Shown: positions 8,890-18,278, counted from the stretch's first letter. The stretch: 64,000 nt of DNA from Nocardia altamirensis NBRC 108246 (GCF_001612685.1 NZ_BDAY01000061.1:1-64000), one strand, 5' to 3'. Notes: generated by a model not told the origin, from the sequence alone. Numbers and translations are program-made.

Positions 8890-8908
8890 TTAGGCTTGCC
8901 TTACCAAA
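8890..8908. promoter_or_regulatory. IdeR/DtxR-like box candidate
   Basis: The 19 bases beginning TTAGGCTTGCC match 14 of 19 positions of the IdeR/DtxR consensus (TTAGG-TTAGG-CTAACCTAA as remembered). It is 58 bases upstream of the monooxygenase start and 57 upstream of the MerR start. Iron control is an inference; a chance match is possible. Confidence 0.35.
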
Positions 8909-8964
8909 TCATTTGAAGTCGACTAGAGATCAAGACCTACGACGACAAAGAACGGCGGGGTGCG

Positions 8965-9384
8965 ATGAGCGACACTCGAGCGGTGGCCGGTCAGCCGGGC
9001 GACTTGGTCGGAATCGGTACGGCAGCACGGCGATTCGGCGTCGCGGAATCAGCGCTGCGTTACTGGGAGCAGCGCGGCCTGCTGCGCCCGGCGCTACGCA
9101 AGTCCCGCTGGCGCCTCTACGGTCGCGACGAATTGCACCGGATCGGCCTGATCCGGATGTGGCGTGAAACCGGCCTGATGACCCTCGACGAGATCGGCAC
9201 GGTCCTCGGTGCCCGCAATCACGAATGGCGGCAAGCGGTTCTCGGACGGCTGGACGAGATCGAACAAGAGCAGCAACGGCTTGCGACCGCGAAGGCGTTG
9301 CTCGAGCACTTGCTGACCTGCCCGGATGCCAACCCCGCCGAAGAGTGTCCGTACCTGCGCGCGATGACCGCCACCGCGGAGTGA
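8965..9384 (+). CDS. MerR-family transcriptional regulator
   Basis: A 139-residue regulator. Residues 15-85 form the winged helix domain (IGTAARRFGVAESALRYWEQ, then YGRDELHRI), followed by a helical dimerisation region rich in Glu, Gln and Arg. The C-terminus contains two cysteines separated by eight residues (C-PDANPAEE-C), a possible metal or redox sensing site, as in several MerR proteins. It is divergent from the flavin monooxygenase, its likely target, and its stop abuts the stop of the convergent polymerase gene with no spacer. Confidence 0.8.
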   Translation: MSDTRAVAGQPGDLVGIGTAARRFGVAESALRYWEQRGLLRPALRKSRWRLYGRDELHRIGLIRMWRETGLMTLDEIGTVLGARNHEWRQAVLGRLDEIEQEQQRLATAKALLEHLLTCPDANPAEECPYLRAMTATAE

Positions 9385-11055
9385 CTACTTGGCGTCCCCG
9401 TAGCACTCGACGATCGCGGTGGTGCACGGGAACCGGACCGGTGTCGGTCCGAAGGTGAGCGTGCCCGCGGTCGCGGCCGCCGCGGTGATCGCTTCGGCGA
9501 CCGTCGCGGCCTCCTCCGCCGGACAGTGCACGATGACCTCGTCGTGCTGGAAGAAGACCAGTTCGGCGCGGAGCCCGGCCTGGGCCATCGCCTGCCGCAG
9601 GCCGGCCAGGACCAGCAGCGCCCAGTCGGCGGCACTGCCCTGCACCACGAAGTTGCGGGTGAACCGGCCGCGCGCACGTGCGGCGGAGGTGCTGCCGTAG
9701 CGGGGGGAACCCTCGTCGTCCTGATCCTCGTCGAGCGATGCGGCGCTCAGCGGCGGACAGGTGCGGCCCAGCCACGTGCGCACCAATCGGCCCTCCTCGC
9801 CGGCGCGCGCCGCGTCATCGACATACGCCACCGCGGCCGGATAACGCCGGCGAAGCTCGGCCATGTGCGTGAGCGCATCACCGGACGTCTGCCCGTAAAT
9901 AGCGCCGAGCAGAGCGATTTTCGCCTGCGCACGATCGCCGCCGAAGGCGCGGGCAGCCAGATCCGCATACAGATCGTCGCCGCGCCCGGCCACCTCCATC
10001 AGGCCGGGATCGCGCGAGATCGCGGCAAGCACACGCGGTTCCATTTGATCGGCATCGGCAACCACCAGCGTCCATCCCGGGTCCGCCCGGATCGCCTGCC
10101 GAATCACCTTCGGAATCTGCAGGGCGCCACCGCCATTGGCGGTCCAGCGGCCCGAAACCGTTCCGCCGGGCAAATATTCGGGACGAAACCGCCCGTCGTG
10201 CACCCACTGCTCGAGCCACGACCAGCCGTGCGCGGTGTACAAGCGGTAGAGCGACTTGTATGCCAGCAGTGGTTCCACCGCAGGGTGATCGATCTGCTGC
10301 AACTCCCACTTCCTGGTGGAGGACAACAGAATTCCCGCACGCCCGAAAGCCTTGATGATCTCGTTCGGCAGATCCGGCCGAACCCGGACGCCATGCCCGA
10401 ACGCCTGCGACACCTCATCGGCCAACTCCACCATCCGCCGCGGTTCCATGCTGCCTGCAAATCGCTCACCCAGCATCGTGTCCAGCAGCTCGCGATGAAC
10501 ATCCGCACGCCAAGGAATTCCGGCCCGCGACATCTCCGTCGCCACCAACATCCCCGCCGACTCGGCGGCCAGCAGCAATCGCATCCGCTCCGGATGCTCG
10601 GCTTTCTCCGTCCGCGCCAACTGCCCCGCGTAGACCTCGAGCAGCGCCGTGAACTCGTCGGTCCCCGCAGGCAACGGCACCGGCCCCGACTCGAACAGCG
10701 ACGGCTGGGTCTCCGCGGCCCGCACCGGCGCATCCGGCGGAACAGGCAACTTGTGCAGCCGCGCCCAGGCTGCCGCCAACGACCGAGCCTGCCCCGACTG
10801 CCCCTCCTCGTGCCCGATCAGCAGCGCCTCCGCCGCCTGCACGTCATAACACCGCTCGACCCGCACCCCGCCAGCCAACAGCCCCCGATAAATCTCCGCG
10901 GTAGACCGCCACACCCACCGCTCGACCTCCGGCCGCGCCCGCACCGCCTCAACCAACGACGGCTCCGACACCACCGCCCCCGCCACCCGCCCGTCCCGAT
11001 CAAGCGGACAAAGACGCGCACCCCCACCCTCGGTCTCCATCACCGCCCATCGCAT
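9385..11055 (-). CDS. Stand-alone family A DNA polymerase with degenerate 3'-5' exonuclease domain
   Basis: A 556-residue PolA-like protein of the type annotated in actinobacteria as bifunctional 3'-5' exonuclease/DNA polymerase. It lacks a 5' nuclease. The polymerase motifs are clear: motif A DADQMEPR, motif B RAQAKIALLGAIYGQ (the O-helix), and motif C QHDEVIVH. The first 200 residues correspond to the exonuclease fold but the catalytic acidic motifs are not obvious. Start ATG 11055 begins MRWAVMETE, the usual N-terminus; the frame stays open upstream to 11223 without support. It is probably accessory to chromosomal PolA, in repair or replication. The gene ends flush against the convergent MerR gene. 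Confidence 0.85.
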   Translation of the reverse strand: MRWAVMETEGGGARLCPLDRDGRVAGAVVSEPSLVEAVRARPEVERWVWRSTAEIYRGLLAGGVRVERCYDVQAAEALLIGHEEGQSGQARSLAAAWARLHKLPVPPDAPVRAAETQPSLFESGPVPLPAGTDEFTALLEVYAGQLARTEKAEHPERMRLLLAAESAGMLVATEMSRAGIPWRADVHRELLDTMLGERFAGSMEPRRMVELADEVSQAFGHGVRVRPDLPNEIIKAFGRAGILLSSTRKWELQQIDHPAVEPLLAYKSLYRLYTAHGWSWLEQWVHDGRFRPEYLPGGTVSGRWTANGGGALQIPKVIRQAIRADPGWTLVVADADQMEPRVLAAISRDPGLMEVAGRGDDLYADLAARAFGGDRAQAKIALLGAIYGQTSGDALTHMAELRRRYPAAVAYVDDAARAGEEGRLVRTWLGRTCPPLSAASLDEDQDDEGSPRYGSTSAARARGRFTRNFVVQGSAADWALLVLAGLRQAMAQAGLRAELVFFQHDEVIVHCPAEEAATVAEAITAAAATAGTLTFGPTPVRFPCTTAIVECYGDAK

Positions 11056-11257
11056 GCCCAGAGTCTCGCACCGCCCACCGACACCAACCCCGAACTGTCC
11101 GGACGTGCGCGCCGAACGCTGATAAGCGCGAACATCCAAGGCAAGTTCCGAAGCGATATAGGGTGCCGATTCGACGGGCTCGTACTCGGGACCGCTAGTA
11201 CCGCATATTCTGCATTTGAACAACTGCTCGACCTCTCGATGACCGTAGGAGGCTGCT

Positions 11258-12463
11258 ATGCAGGCCGGATCCGTTGATGCTCCGGATGGTGGCAGCGTGC
11301 TGTCCGGTGAGCCGGTGGTGGCGCGACTTCGCGTGCAAGCTGCTACGCTGACCGGCGAGTTTCATCTGGATTCGCCGCCGTACCACCTGCTGCCGCAGTC
11401 GTTGATGGCTGCGGATTTCGTGCCGAGCGCCACCTTGAACGTCGAGCTGTTCTTCGGCTATTTGGGCAGCGGCGTCGAGCCGACGCCGGACCAGACGCAG
11501 CCGTTGGTCGATCGCGCGATTCGGCTGGTACACGACGGAATGCCACTGACGGAGGCGTTGGAGAACTACCGGATCGGCGTGAGCTTCTTCTGGTCGCGAT
11601 TGCTGCCGCTGATCAGCGACGAGGATCGGCTGCGGCTGCCTGAGCTCGGCGTTCGCCTGGCCGAGTACGTCACGCTGGTGATGTCGCGGATCTCCGCCGC
11701 GCTGGTCGCGGACGCCCAGCAACCGGGGTGGGATCTGCTTGAACGGCAGCGGGAGATCTCCGACGCGCTGCTGGCAGGCCGGGACCCGCGGAGCTTGGCA
11801 CACGGTCTCGAAATCGTCGTCGCCGACGCGTATTTCGTCGTGGTGATCCGCCTCGGCGAACTCGCGCCGGGCACCCTCACCACACTGCGCAGCCGCATCA
11901 TCGAGCAGCCCGGCGCGCTGATCCGCCGGGACAGCGACGGCTGGGTCGCGCTGATCCCGGCGACGCAGGACGACACACCACCGGCGTCCTGGGTGTCGAG
12001 CCGTTTCGGTTTCGGTGGCGACCGCGCACATCCGCAACTCTGGATCGGAGTTGCCGCAGCCACCACGCATGCGGCCGTCCCCGCCGCCTACGAGGAGGCG
12101 CGGACGGTCGCCGAGGTGGCCCGCAGCGCGCAGCTCGACGCCGTCGTCTCTCATCGCGACGACATGGTGCTCGACTATGCGGTCGCCACCTCAGGCCCGG
12201 CTCGCAAAGTTCTCGCGGATGTGCTCATTCCCCTTGCGGCACAACCGATCCTGATGCACACACTCGATGTGTTCATCGACAACCAGTTCAACCTCAACAC
12301 GGTGGCGAGCCTGCTGTACATCCACCGCAACACCGTGACCTACCGGCTCGGCCGCATCGCGGAGCTCACCGGCTTCGATCCGCAACAGCCCGCTGGCATC
12401 GCCACGTTGCTCGCCGCGCGCACCGCGCAGCGATTGGAGAGCCGGCCAGGCGACCGACTGTGA
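11258..12463 (+). CDS. PucR/CdaR-type transcriptional regulator
   Basis: A 401-residue regulator with an N-terminal alpha-helical sensory region (residues 30-180), a central GGDEF-like CdaR region (residues about 185-290), and a C-terminal PucR helix-turn-helix (LNTVASLLYIHRNTVTYRLG) that marks the family. A perfect GGAGG lies 5 bases before ATG 11258. Such proteins activate catabolic genes in response to a small molecule. The downstream secreted hydrolase at 12610 is the nearest same-strand candidate target. It is divergent from the polymerase, 200 bases away. Confidence 0.85.
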   Translation: MQAGSVDAPDGGSVLSGEPVVARLRVQAATLTGEFHLDSPPYHLLPQSLMAADFVPSATLNVELFFGYLGSGVEPTPDQTQPLVDRAIRLVHDGMPLTEALENYRIGVSFFWSRLLPLISDEDRLRLPELGVRLAEYVTLVMSRISAALVADAQQPGWDLLERQREISDALLAGRDPRSLAHGLEIVVADAYFVVVIRLGELAPGTLTTLRSRIIEQPGALIRRDSDGWVALIPATQDDTPPASWVSSRFGFGGDRAHPQLWIGVAAATTHAAVPAAYEEARTVAEVARSAQLDAVVSHRDDMVLDYAVATSGPARKVLADVLIPLAAQPILMHTLDVFIDNQFNLNTVASLLYIHRNTVTYRLGRIAELTGFDPQQPAGIATLLAARTAQRLESRPGDRL

Positions 12464-12609
12464 TTTACACAAAAGGGGTCCGCAAAGTCGAGGTATTTGC
12501 CAGGTGATTGCGACGGCCCGCTCTGGAACCATTCGTGTGCATGAACAACGTGAGTGCGACGCATCGAGGCGTCGGACCAGTGGCACGGCGGGCCGACGAG
12601 GGGTCGGCC

Positions 12610-14658
12610 ATGCCGCGCACCTGGCTGGTCGCGCTGCTCGCCGTCGTGCTGGCCATCGCCGTCACCGCGACCCCGTTCGCCAGGGTGGCGGCCGCCCCGA
12701 TCGTCGGTCCCGCGGGCCACGCTCCGGCCGGTTTCGGTTTGCCTCCGGGCTATGTGCCGAGTCCGAGTCCGTATCAAACCGGATACGACATCGTTCAGAA
12801 CGTGCGCATGAGCGACGGCGTGGACATCCATGCCTCGATTCGCTATCCCCTCGACCCCGTGACCCATCAGCCCGCACCGGGCCCGTTCCCCGTGGTGTTG
12901 TCGGTGACGCCCTACGGCGCGTACAACGGCCTGCTGGTCAGTGCCATCGGCGGCATTTTCGAGGAATACGACCTTCCGGTACCCGGAGACCTCGGTCCGG
13001 TCATCAACTCGGTGCTTCAGGAGGTGAGTGCACCCGCGGACCTGGTGAATCGCGGCTACATCAACGTCATTGCCGATGTTCGCGGCACGGGTGCGTCGAA
13101 TGGTCAATGGTCGCCGATCAGCGAGCGCAGCTCCCAGGATGTCAAGGAACTCGTCGACTGGGCCGCGCGGATACCTGATTCCAGCGGCAAGGTGGGCATG
13201 TTCGGCTACTCGTTTCCCGGTGTCGAGGCCATGCATGCTGCCACGAAGATCGGTGAGAACTCGCCGCTGAAGGCGATTTTCGCGATGAACACCGACTACG
13301 ACCTCCTGCAGGACGTGCTCGGCGACGGCCAATGGGCGCCGCTGATCTCGGCGTTCGTCATCGTCTGGCCAGGGCTGTGGTTGCAGTACGCGAACCTGTG
13401 GGAGGCCGCTCTGGTCGAACCGCTGCGCGCGATCGGGATCATCGTCGACCGTCTCAAAGGCCTCATCGGCGACGACGGCCAAGGCATTGTCGGCCTGGCC
13501 GCGCGCCTGCTGACGCAAGGCATCAACGCTGACGATCCCGTGGTCAGCGGACGCCTGCTGTCCAACGACATCGCCGGGATCGTCCGCAACGACGTCGCGG
13601 TCTACGCGGTCGGCGGCGATGCGGACATCTTCCAGGGCGCGACCTTCAAACTGTATTCCGCCCTGCAGAACACGGCCGCGGGACGCGACCCTTACGGACC
13701 GATGGACGCATCGATGAAGCCGGACCCGCGCTACCAAATCCTGCAGGGCCCGTGGCCGCATGTCACCACGGGGTTCGCACCGACCGGACGCATCCGCACC
13801 GAGGAACACACCGCGGCGTGGTTCGACCATTGGCTCAAGGGTGCGGACAACGGGATCGACCGAAACGGCAAGCCGCTCAACGTGATCGATGGCAACGGTA
13901 ACGCGATGAGCACCAGCGCCTACCCGTTCGCGGAAACCACGCCGACGAGCTACTACCTCGACGGCAACCAACTCTCGACCGCACCACCCGCAGGCGATCA
14001 GGCACCGGACCGCTGGGACTACTCCCTGGTCAACAACCCGTGCAGTCGCGCGTTCGGCAAAGCCACCGGTGGCGTCTTCGAGTTCGTGATCAACCTGCTC
14101 TCGCTGGGCAATCTGCACGAACCGTGCAGTCAGACCGAAATCGGCCCGCAGAACGGATTGACCTACACCACAACACCATTCGATCAAGCCATGACGCTCG
14201 CGGGGCCGATCACGGCCACCCTGTTCGCCGCATCGACCGCGACCGACGCCGCCTTCGATGTTGCCGTCGAAGATGTCGCCCCCGACGGTAGCGTCCGCCA
14301 GCTCACCGAGGGATCGCTTACCGCCAAGCGGCGCGCGCTCGACGAGGAGCGGTCATGGCGAACCGCCGACGGCACCGTCTATGCCGCTGTCCACCAGAAC
14401 ACTTCGTCCTCGCAGCAACCGCTGGTCCCGGGCCAGGTCACCGAGGTCCAGGTCAGGGTCTTCCCGACCGCACAGAAAGTCGACGCCGGGCACCGGCTGC
14501 GAGTCAGGATCTCCAGCAGCAATTTCCCCGCCAGCATGCCGCATCCCCAGGACATCCCAGGGCTACTCGGCTCGACCACCACCATCGAGCATTCCGCCCG
14601 GTTTCCGTCCAAAATCGTACTGCCCCTTGGCTATGCCGCCGACAGCGCCTGGCGTTAG
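12610..14658 (+). CDS. Secreted CocE/NonD-family alpha/beta hydrolase (X-Pro dipeptidyl-peptidase S15 type)
   Basis: A 682-residue exported hydrolase. Residues 1-29 are a signal peptide (WLVALLAVVLAIAVTA). The S15 domain follows, with the nucleophile elbow GYSFPG (S201), an acidic residue in VGGDADIF and a His in GPWPHVTTG; the C-terminal third is the jelly-roll domain of the CocE family (from about residue 490). Members hydrolyse esters, amides or acylated compounds; the substrate is unknown. ATG 12610 has GAGGGG six bases upstream and gives a clean signal peptide; ATG 12541 and an earlier start are in frame but weaker. The PucR regulator precedes it by 146 bases. Confidence 0.8.
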   Translation: MPRTWLVALLAVVLAIAVTATPFARVAAAPIVGPAGHAPAGFGLPPGYVPSPSPYQTGYDIVQNVRMSDGVDIHASIRYPLDPVTHQPAPGPFPVVLSVTPYGAYNGLLVSAIGGIFEEYDLPVPGDLGPVINSVLQEVSAPADLVNRGYINVIADVRGTGASNGQWSPISERSSQDVKELVDWAARIPDSSGKVGMFGYSFPGVEAMHAATKIGENSPLKAIFAMNTDYDLLQDVLGDGQWAPLISAFVIVWPGLWLQYANLWEAALVEPLRAIGIIVDRLKGLIGDDGQGIVGLAARLLTQGINADDPVVSGRLLSNDIAGIVRNDVAVYAVGGDADIFQGATFKLYSALQNTAAGRDPYGPMDASMKPDPRYQILQGPWPHVTTGFAPTGRIRTEEHTAAWFDHWLKGADNGIDRNGKPLNVIDGNGNAMSTSAYPFAETTPTSYYLDGNQLSTAPPAGDQAPDRWDYSLVNNPCSRAFGKATGGVFEFVINLLSLGNLHEPCSQTEIGPQNGLTYTTTPFDQAMTLAGPITATLFAASTATDAAFDVAVEDVAPDGSVRQLTEGSLTAKRRALDEERSWRTADGTVYAAVHQNTSSSQQPLVPGQVTEVQVRVFPTAQKVDAGHRLRVRISSSNFPASMPHPQDIPGLLGSTTTIEHSARFPSKIVLPLGYAADSAWR

Positions 14659-14659
14659 C

Positions 14660-14917
14660 GATGCCTGTGCGTGCCAGTTCTACGCCTGGGAGGCGGCGGC
14701 CCAGGACGCCGGGGTCTCGCCGGAAGGCTCCGGATTTCGCGGGGTCTCGTTCCATTTCATCACCGACACCAGGGCCGAGGTCGACGAGGTGATGCGGACC
14801 GCGGAGGCAGCAGGCGGCACCGTGGTCAAGCCGGCGGAACCCGTCGAATGGGGCGGTTACTTCGGCTTTTTCAGCGACCCGGACGGCTACCTTTGGAAGG
14901 TAGCCACCGACTCCTGA
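14660..14917 (+). pseudogene. Truncated glyoxalase/VOC protein, N-terminal half missing
   Basis: The 86 codons encode the C-terminal half of a vicinal oxygen chelate protein: EGSGFRGVSFHFITDT, EVDEVMRTAEAAGGTVVKPA, GGYFGFFSDPDGYLWKVA. The second metal-ligand half is intact but the first beta-alpha-beta module with its start codon is absent; the reading frame runs directly from the end of the CocE hydrolase gene. The first residues (FYAWEAAAQDAGV) already correspond to the middle of the family. The gene was probably cut by the deletion that brought it next to the hydrolase. An internal ATG exists but would give only a fragment. Confidence 0.7.
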
Positions 14918-14948
14918 CCCCGCCGGGCCGAAAACTCCGTGGGCTGCG

Positions 14949-15887
14949 GTGGCAGTCGGGGCTACCGTAGCCAACGTGGAGGGGACACTCGATTCGCGGA
15001 CCGCGGAGAAGATGCTGCGCCAGGCATTGCCCGCCGCGTCACTCGTCGACGTCATTTCGCGCACCGCGGGCGAGCTAAGCACTGTCTACGAAATACGTTG
15101 TACCGGTACGGTTCCAGCGGTCATCGTCAAGATCTACCAGCCTCGATGGCGTTGGAAGCTGCGGAAAGAAGTGCACATCTATCAGCTGCTCGCGCAGCAC
15201 GCGATCGGCCCGGTTCCCACGATCCTGCATGCCGACACCGACTATCTGGTGATGAGCTTGCTGCCGGGGGTGCCGCTCTGGGACTGCCGCTTCGATGACG
15301 ATGGCCTGCGCTCGATCTACCGTCAACTCGGTGCGCTGCTCCGCGCGGTACACGCCATCGACCGGGACTCCTACGGATATCTGACCGACCGGATCCTCGA
15401 CCCGCTGCCGAGCAATACCGCGTACATGCACCGCCAGTTCGACAAGAAGCTGGCCGAATTCGGTGATCTGGGCGGTGATCCCCAGCTGCATTCGGGTATT
15501 CAGCACTACGTTGCCGAACACGGTGAACTGTTCGCGCAGTGCGCATCAGCTGTGCTGTGCCACAACGATATTCACGAAGGCAACCTTTTGGTCGTCGATC
15601 ACCCGGACGGGCCGGCGCTCACCGGTCTGATCGATGTGGAGAACGCGATCGCCGCCGACCCGCTGATGGATCTGGCCAAAGCCGACTACTACGCGATGCA
15701 CGGTGACCCGGCCAAGCTGTCCGGCCTCATCGCGGGCTATGGCGAACTCCCGGACCGCTGGACCGACCGAGTCGGCGTCTACCGGCTTTTCCATGCGCTC
15801 GAACTCTGGGACTGGTTTGCTGAGATCGGCAAGACTGCGCGGCTGCCGGGCATCGCCGCCGATATCACGGCGATGCTCGACGGGTGA
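14949..15887 (+). CDS. APH-fold phosphotransferase
   Basis: A 312-residue protein of the aminoglycoside phosphotransferase/choline kinase fold. The ATP-binding lobe includes VIVKIYQPRW (the Lys), the hinge region is YLVMSLLPGVPLW, the catalytic loop is LCHNDIHEGNLLV, and the metal-binding segment is LIDVENAIAADPLMDLA. Asn in place of Gly before the catalytic Asp and Val in the DxE segment are small departures from the consensus. True aminoglycoside resistance is not implied; most such actinobacterial proteins phosphorylate unknown metabolites. GTG 14949 and GTG 14976 are both possible starts. The stop abuts the convergent esterase gene. Confidence 0.7.
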   Translation: MAVGATVANVEGTLDSRTAEKMLRQALPAASLVDVISRTAGELSTVYEIRCTGTVPAVIVKIYQPRWRWKLRKEVHIYQLLAQHAIGPVPTILHADTDYLVMSLLPGVPLWDCRFDDDGLRSIYRQLGALLRAVHAIDRDSYGYLTDRILDPLPSNTAYMHRQFDKKLAEFGDLGGDPQLHSGIQHYVAEHGELFAQCASAVLCHNDIHEGNLLVVDHPDGPALTGLIDVENAIAADPLMDLAKADYYAMHGDPAKLSGLIAGYGELPDRWTDRVGVYRLFHALELWDWFAEIGKTARLPGIAADITAMLDG

Positions 15888-16793
15888 CTATCGTTCGGTG
15901 ATCGCGGCGAGCACGGCTCGGGTTTGCGCAGCAGCGCCCGCGGCATTGGGATGGAAAGGGAAGGCAAGCAATTGGGGGTTCTTGGCTGAAAACGGTACGA
16001 GGCCTTCGATATAGCGATCCTCGGGGCTTCGGCACACGTCGTGGCCGAGCGACGGACCGTACGTGTCGACCAATTCCACGTTGGCCTCTGCGGCGACCCG
16101 GGTCAGCATGGTGTTGAGTTCGGCCATCGTCGAAGCGAGATATGCGACGTCGTCATCGTGCACCGGAAGTGATGGTGGGCAGCCTTTGCCGTCGATCGGC
16201 ACCGCATTCAAATAGTTGACCAGCAGCACCCGTGCTCGCGGCGAGCGCTCGTGAATCTGCGCGAGGACAGCCGTGACCTTCGGTGTCGTCGCGGCCACGA
16301 GAGCGGCGAACGCGTCGCGAGAATCCTGGCAGCCGTTGCTGTTCGACGTGGACGCGCCAGGGAGCAGGGTGCCAAGGTCGCGGCACCGGTCGATGAGTTC
16401 TTGCAGTCGCAGGTCGTTGCCGCCGATGCCGACCGTCACCAAATCCGTTGTCGGCGTGAGCCGGTCGAATTGGGGCGGATTCACGCCGAGCGGCACGGTC
16501 TGCGGACCGGCCATGTTGTCGGTTTTCGCACCACCACAACTGGCGTCGCGAAAGACAGCCACGCGCAGCGCCACCGCGACCTGATGCGGATAGTCGGTCG
16601 CGGACTGGTCGCAGTTGAACGGCACGAATTCCGTCGTCGGTGGCAAGCTCGTGAAGACATCGGCGGTATAGGAATCGCCGAGGGCGACATACTCGCGATA
16701 ACCCGGTATGTCGGCTTCGGCGCCAACGACCGGTGCGCAGACGACGACGGCGGCGGTCACCGCGGCCAACAGCGTGGCAGGCAAGCGGAACAC
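15888..16793 (-). CDS. Secreted SGNH/GDSL-type esterase or lipase
   Basis: A 301-residue exported hydrolase with a signal peptide (residues 1-25). The SGNH blocks are visible: block I ALGDSYTAD (nucleophile Ser), block II Gly near CGGAKTDNM, block III GIGGNDLRL, and block V FPFHPNAAG with Asp/His replaced by the His-Pro-Asn arrangement. Six cysteines probably form disulfides, as in actinobacterial lipases of this type. The GTG start has GGAGG seven bases upstream. It probably acts on acyl esters outside the cell. Confidence 0.8.
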   Translation of the reverse strand: MFRLPATLLAAVTAAVVVCAPVVGAEADIPGYREYVALGDSYTADVFTSLPPTTEFVPFNCDQSATDYPHQVAVALRVAVFRDASCGGAKTDNMAGPQTVPLGVNPPQFDRLTPTTDLVTVGIGGNDLRLQELIDRCRDLGTLLPGASTSNSNGCQDSRDAFAALVAATTPKVTAVLAQIHERSPRARVLLVNYLNAVPIDGKGCPPSLPVHDDDVAYLASTMAELNTMLTRVAAEANVELVDTYGPSLGHDVCRSPEDRYIEGLVPFSAKNPQLLAFPFHPNAAGAAAQTRAVLAAITER

Positions 16794-17031
16794 GAGCTAC
16801 CTCCGTTCGACGGCTATCCGCCAGAAGATAGTTCCCCGGCTCCCATTCCTCGCCCCGATGTCACCCAACTCACAGGCCAGGCGACGAGGCGTCACCTGCG
16901 GGAGGTCGACGTTCACCATCGTCTCGGCACTGTGATCAGCAGGTGCGCACCCAGGTAGCGGGTGATCACCAACGGCGAAGCGACCGTTGACAGCCGGGCA
17001 AACCGGGCATACAGTCCCTGCTCAAGTAATT

Positions 17032-17042
17032 GGAAACTTTCC
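17032..17042. promoter_or_regulatory. Palindromic operator candidate for the ROK regulator
   Basis: GGAAACTTTCC is a perfect 5+1+5 palindrome flanked by AT-rich bases (ATT to the left, TAAT to the right). It lies 51 bases upstream of the ROK gene, in the 300-base gap after the esterase that holds no gene. Autoregulation and control of the sugar operon are inferred from position. Confidence 0.5.
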
Positions 17043-17093
17043 TAATAGTTCACCCGATCGTCGCTCGGGCGGAACTGGAAGGGCGGGCATCAC

Positions 17094-18278
17094 GTGGCCA
17101 CCACGCGATACACCCTCGCCGGGACACCAAGCCTGTTGCGCGCCATCAACGATCGCGCCGCACTGGAATTGTTGCTCGCCAACGGCCCGCTGTCGCGGAC
17201 CCAGATCGGCGCCATGACCGGGCTGTCGAAGCCGACCGCCTCGCAGCTGCTCGGACGACTCGAATCGGCGGGCCTGGTCGTCCCGGTCGGCACGCTGGTT
17301 GGCAAGCCGGGGCCGAATGCGCTGCTGTACCAGGTGAATCCGGCCGCGGGATATGTGGCAGGGCTCGATGTTACCAACACCACGGTGCGGATTGCCGTCG
17401 CGGACATCGCCGGGACCGTGCTCGCTGAGCACCAGGTGCCGACCAAGGGGTGGTCGGCGGCCCGCACCATCGGCAAAGTGGCCGAAGCGGTTTCCGAGAC
17501 GGTGAGCCTGGCAGGCCTGGCCGATGGCGCGCTGCACGAGGCGGTGATCGGGCTCGGCGGCGTCTTCGATCCGGCCACCGGCAAGCTGCGCTACGCCACC
17601 CACCTGGCGGGCTGGCATCCGCCGCGATTGGTCGCCGAATTGGAAACGGCGATCGGCACTTCGGTGTCGATCGGGAACGACGTCAACCTGGTGGCCATCG
17701 CAGAACAGACCCATGGTGCGGCGCAGGGCTGCGAAGATTTCGTGTTGCTCTGGACCGGCACCGGCATCGGCGCGGCCATCGTGATCGCGGGCCAGCTGCA
17801 CCGCGGCTTCAACGGCGGCGCAGGAGAAGTCGGGTACATGCCGCTGCCCGGCGCGCCGATCGTGCACGACGTCCGCAGGAAGAACTCGGGTGGGTTCCAG
17901 GAATTGGCCGGGGAGCCAGCCGTTTTGGCGCTGGCCCGTAGCCACGGTCTCACTGCGCCGACCGGTGCGCTCGTCGTCACCGAGGCCTTGGACACACCGG
18001 GGGAGGGCGACGCGTTCCTGGCCGAGCTCGCGAGCAGGCTGGCCCTCGGGCTGGCCTCGATCGTCTCCGTGATCGACCCGGAGCTGTTGATCCTGGCAGG
18101 CGAAATGCCTTGTGCCGGTGGCGAACGGCTGCGTGGTCTCGTCGAGGACGCGTTGGCGGAGCTCACCGTCCTGCGACCGGAGGTGCGCAGCAGCGCTCTG
18201 ACCGGTTCGCCTGTTCTGCAAGGCGCACTCCAGCGTGCGTTGGCGTCCACCCGCGACGCCGTCTTCTCAACCCACTGA
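17094..18278 (+). CDS. ROK-family transcriptional repressor of the sugar operon
   Basis: A 394-residue protein: N-terminal winged helix (residues 15-75, LSRTQIGAMTGLSKPTASQL) and a ROK sugar-binding/kinase-fold domain from residue 85, with GNDVNLVAIAEQ and the phosphate-loop-like WTGTGIGAAI. The zinc site that marks most ROK proteins (Cys-x-Cys-x4-Cys) is absent; the corresponding stretch reads VHDVRRKNSGGFQEL. GTG 17094 is the start. It is the first gene of a six-gene run with an ABC transporter, GH4 glycosidase and kinase, so it most likely senses the imported sugar or its phosphate. Confidence 0.85.
   Translation: MATTRYTLAGTPSLLRAINDRAALELLLANGPLSRTQIGAMTGLSKPTASQLLGRLESAGLVVPVGTLVGKPGPNALLYQVNPAAGYVAGLDVTNTTVRIAVADIAGTVLAEHQVPTKGWSAARTIGKVAEAVSETVSLAGLADGALHEAVIGLGGVFDPATGKLRYATHLAGWHPPRLVAELETAIGTSVSIGNDVNLVAIAEQTHGAAQGCEDFVLLWTGTGIGAAIVIAGQLHRGFNGGAGEVGYMPLPGAPIVHDVRRKNSGGFQELAGEPAVLALARSHGLTAPTGALVVTEALDTPGEGDAFLAELASRLALGLASIVSVIDPELLILAGEMPCAGGERLRGLVEDALAELTVLRPEVRSSALTGSPVLQGALQRALASTRDAVFSTH

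Noticed and set aside
9526..11277. 583-codon frame on the plus strand
   Set aside because: Antisense to the DNA polymerase gene whose motifs are unmistakable.
12340..14187. 615-codon frame on the minus strand opposite the CocE hydrolase
   Set aside because: Antisense shadow of a clear secreted hydrolase; Arg- and His-rich, no domain.
14949..15887. Aminoglycoside resistance determinant
   Set aside because: The APH fold is clear but active-site variants and lack of context give no support for drug resistance.
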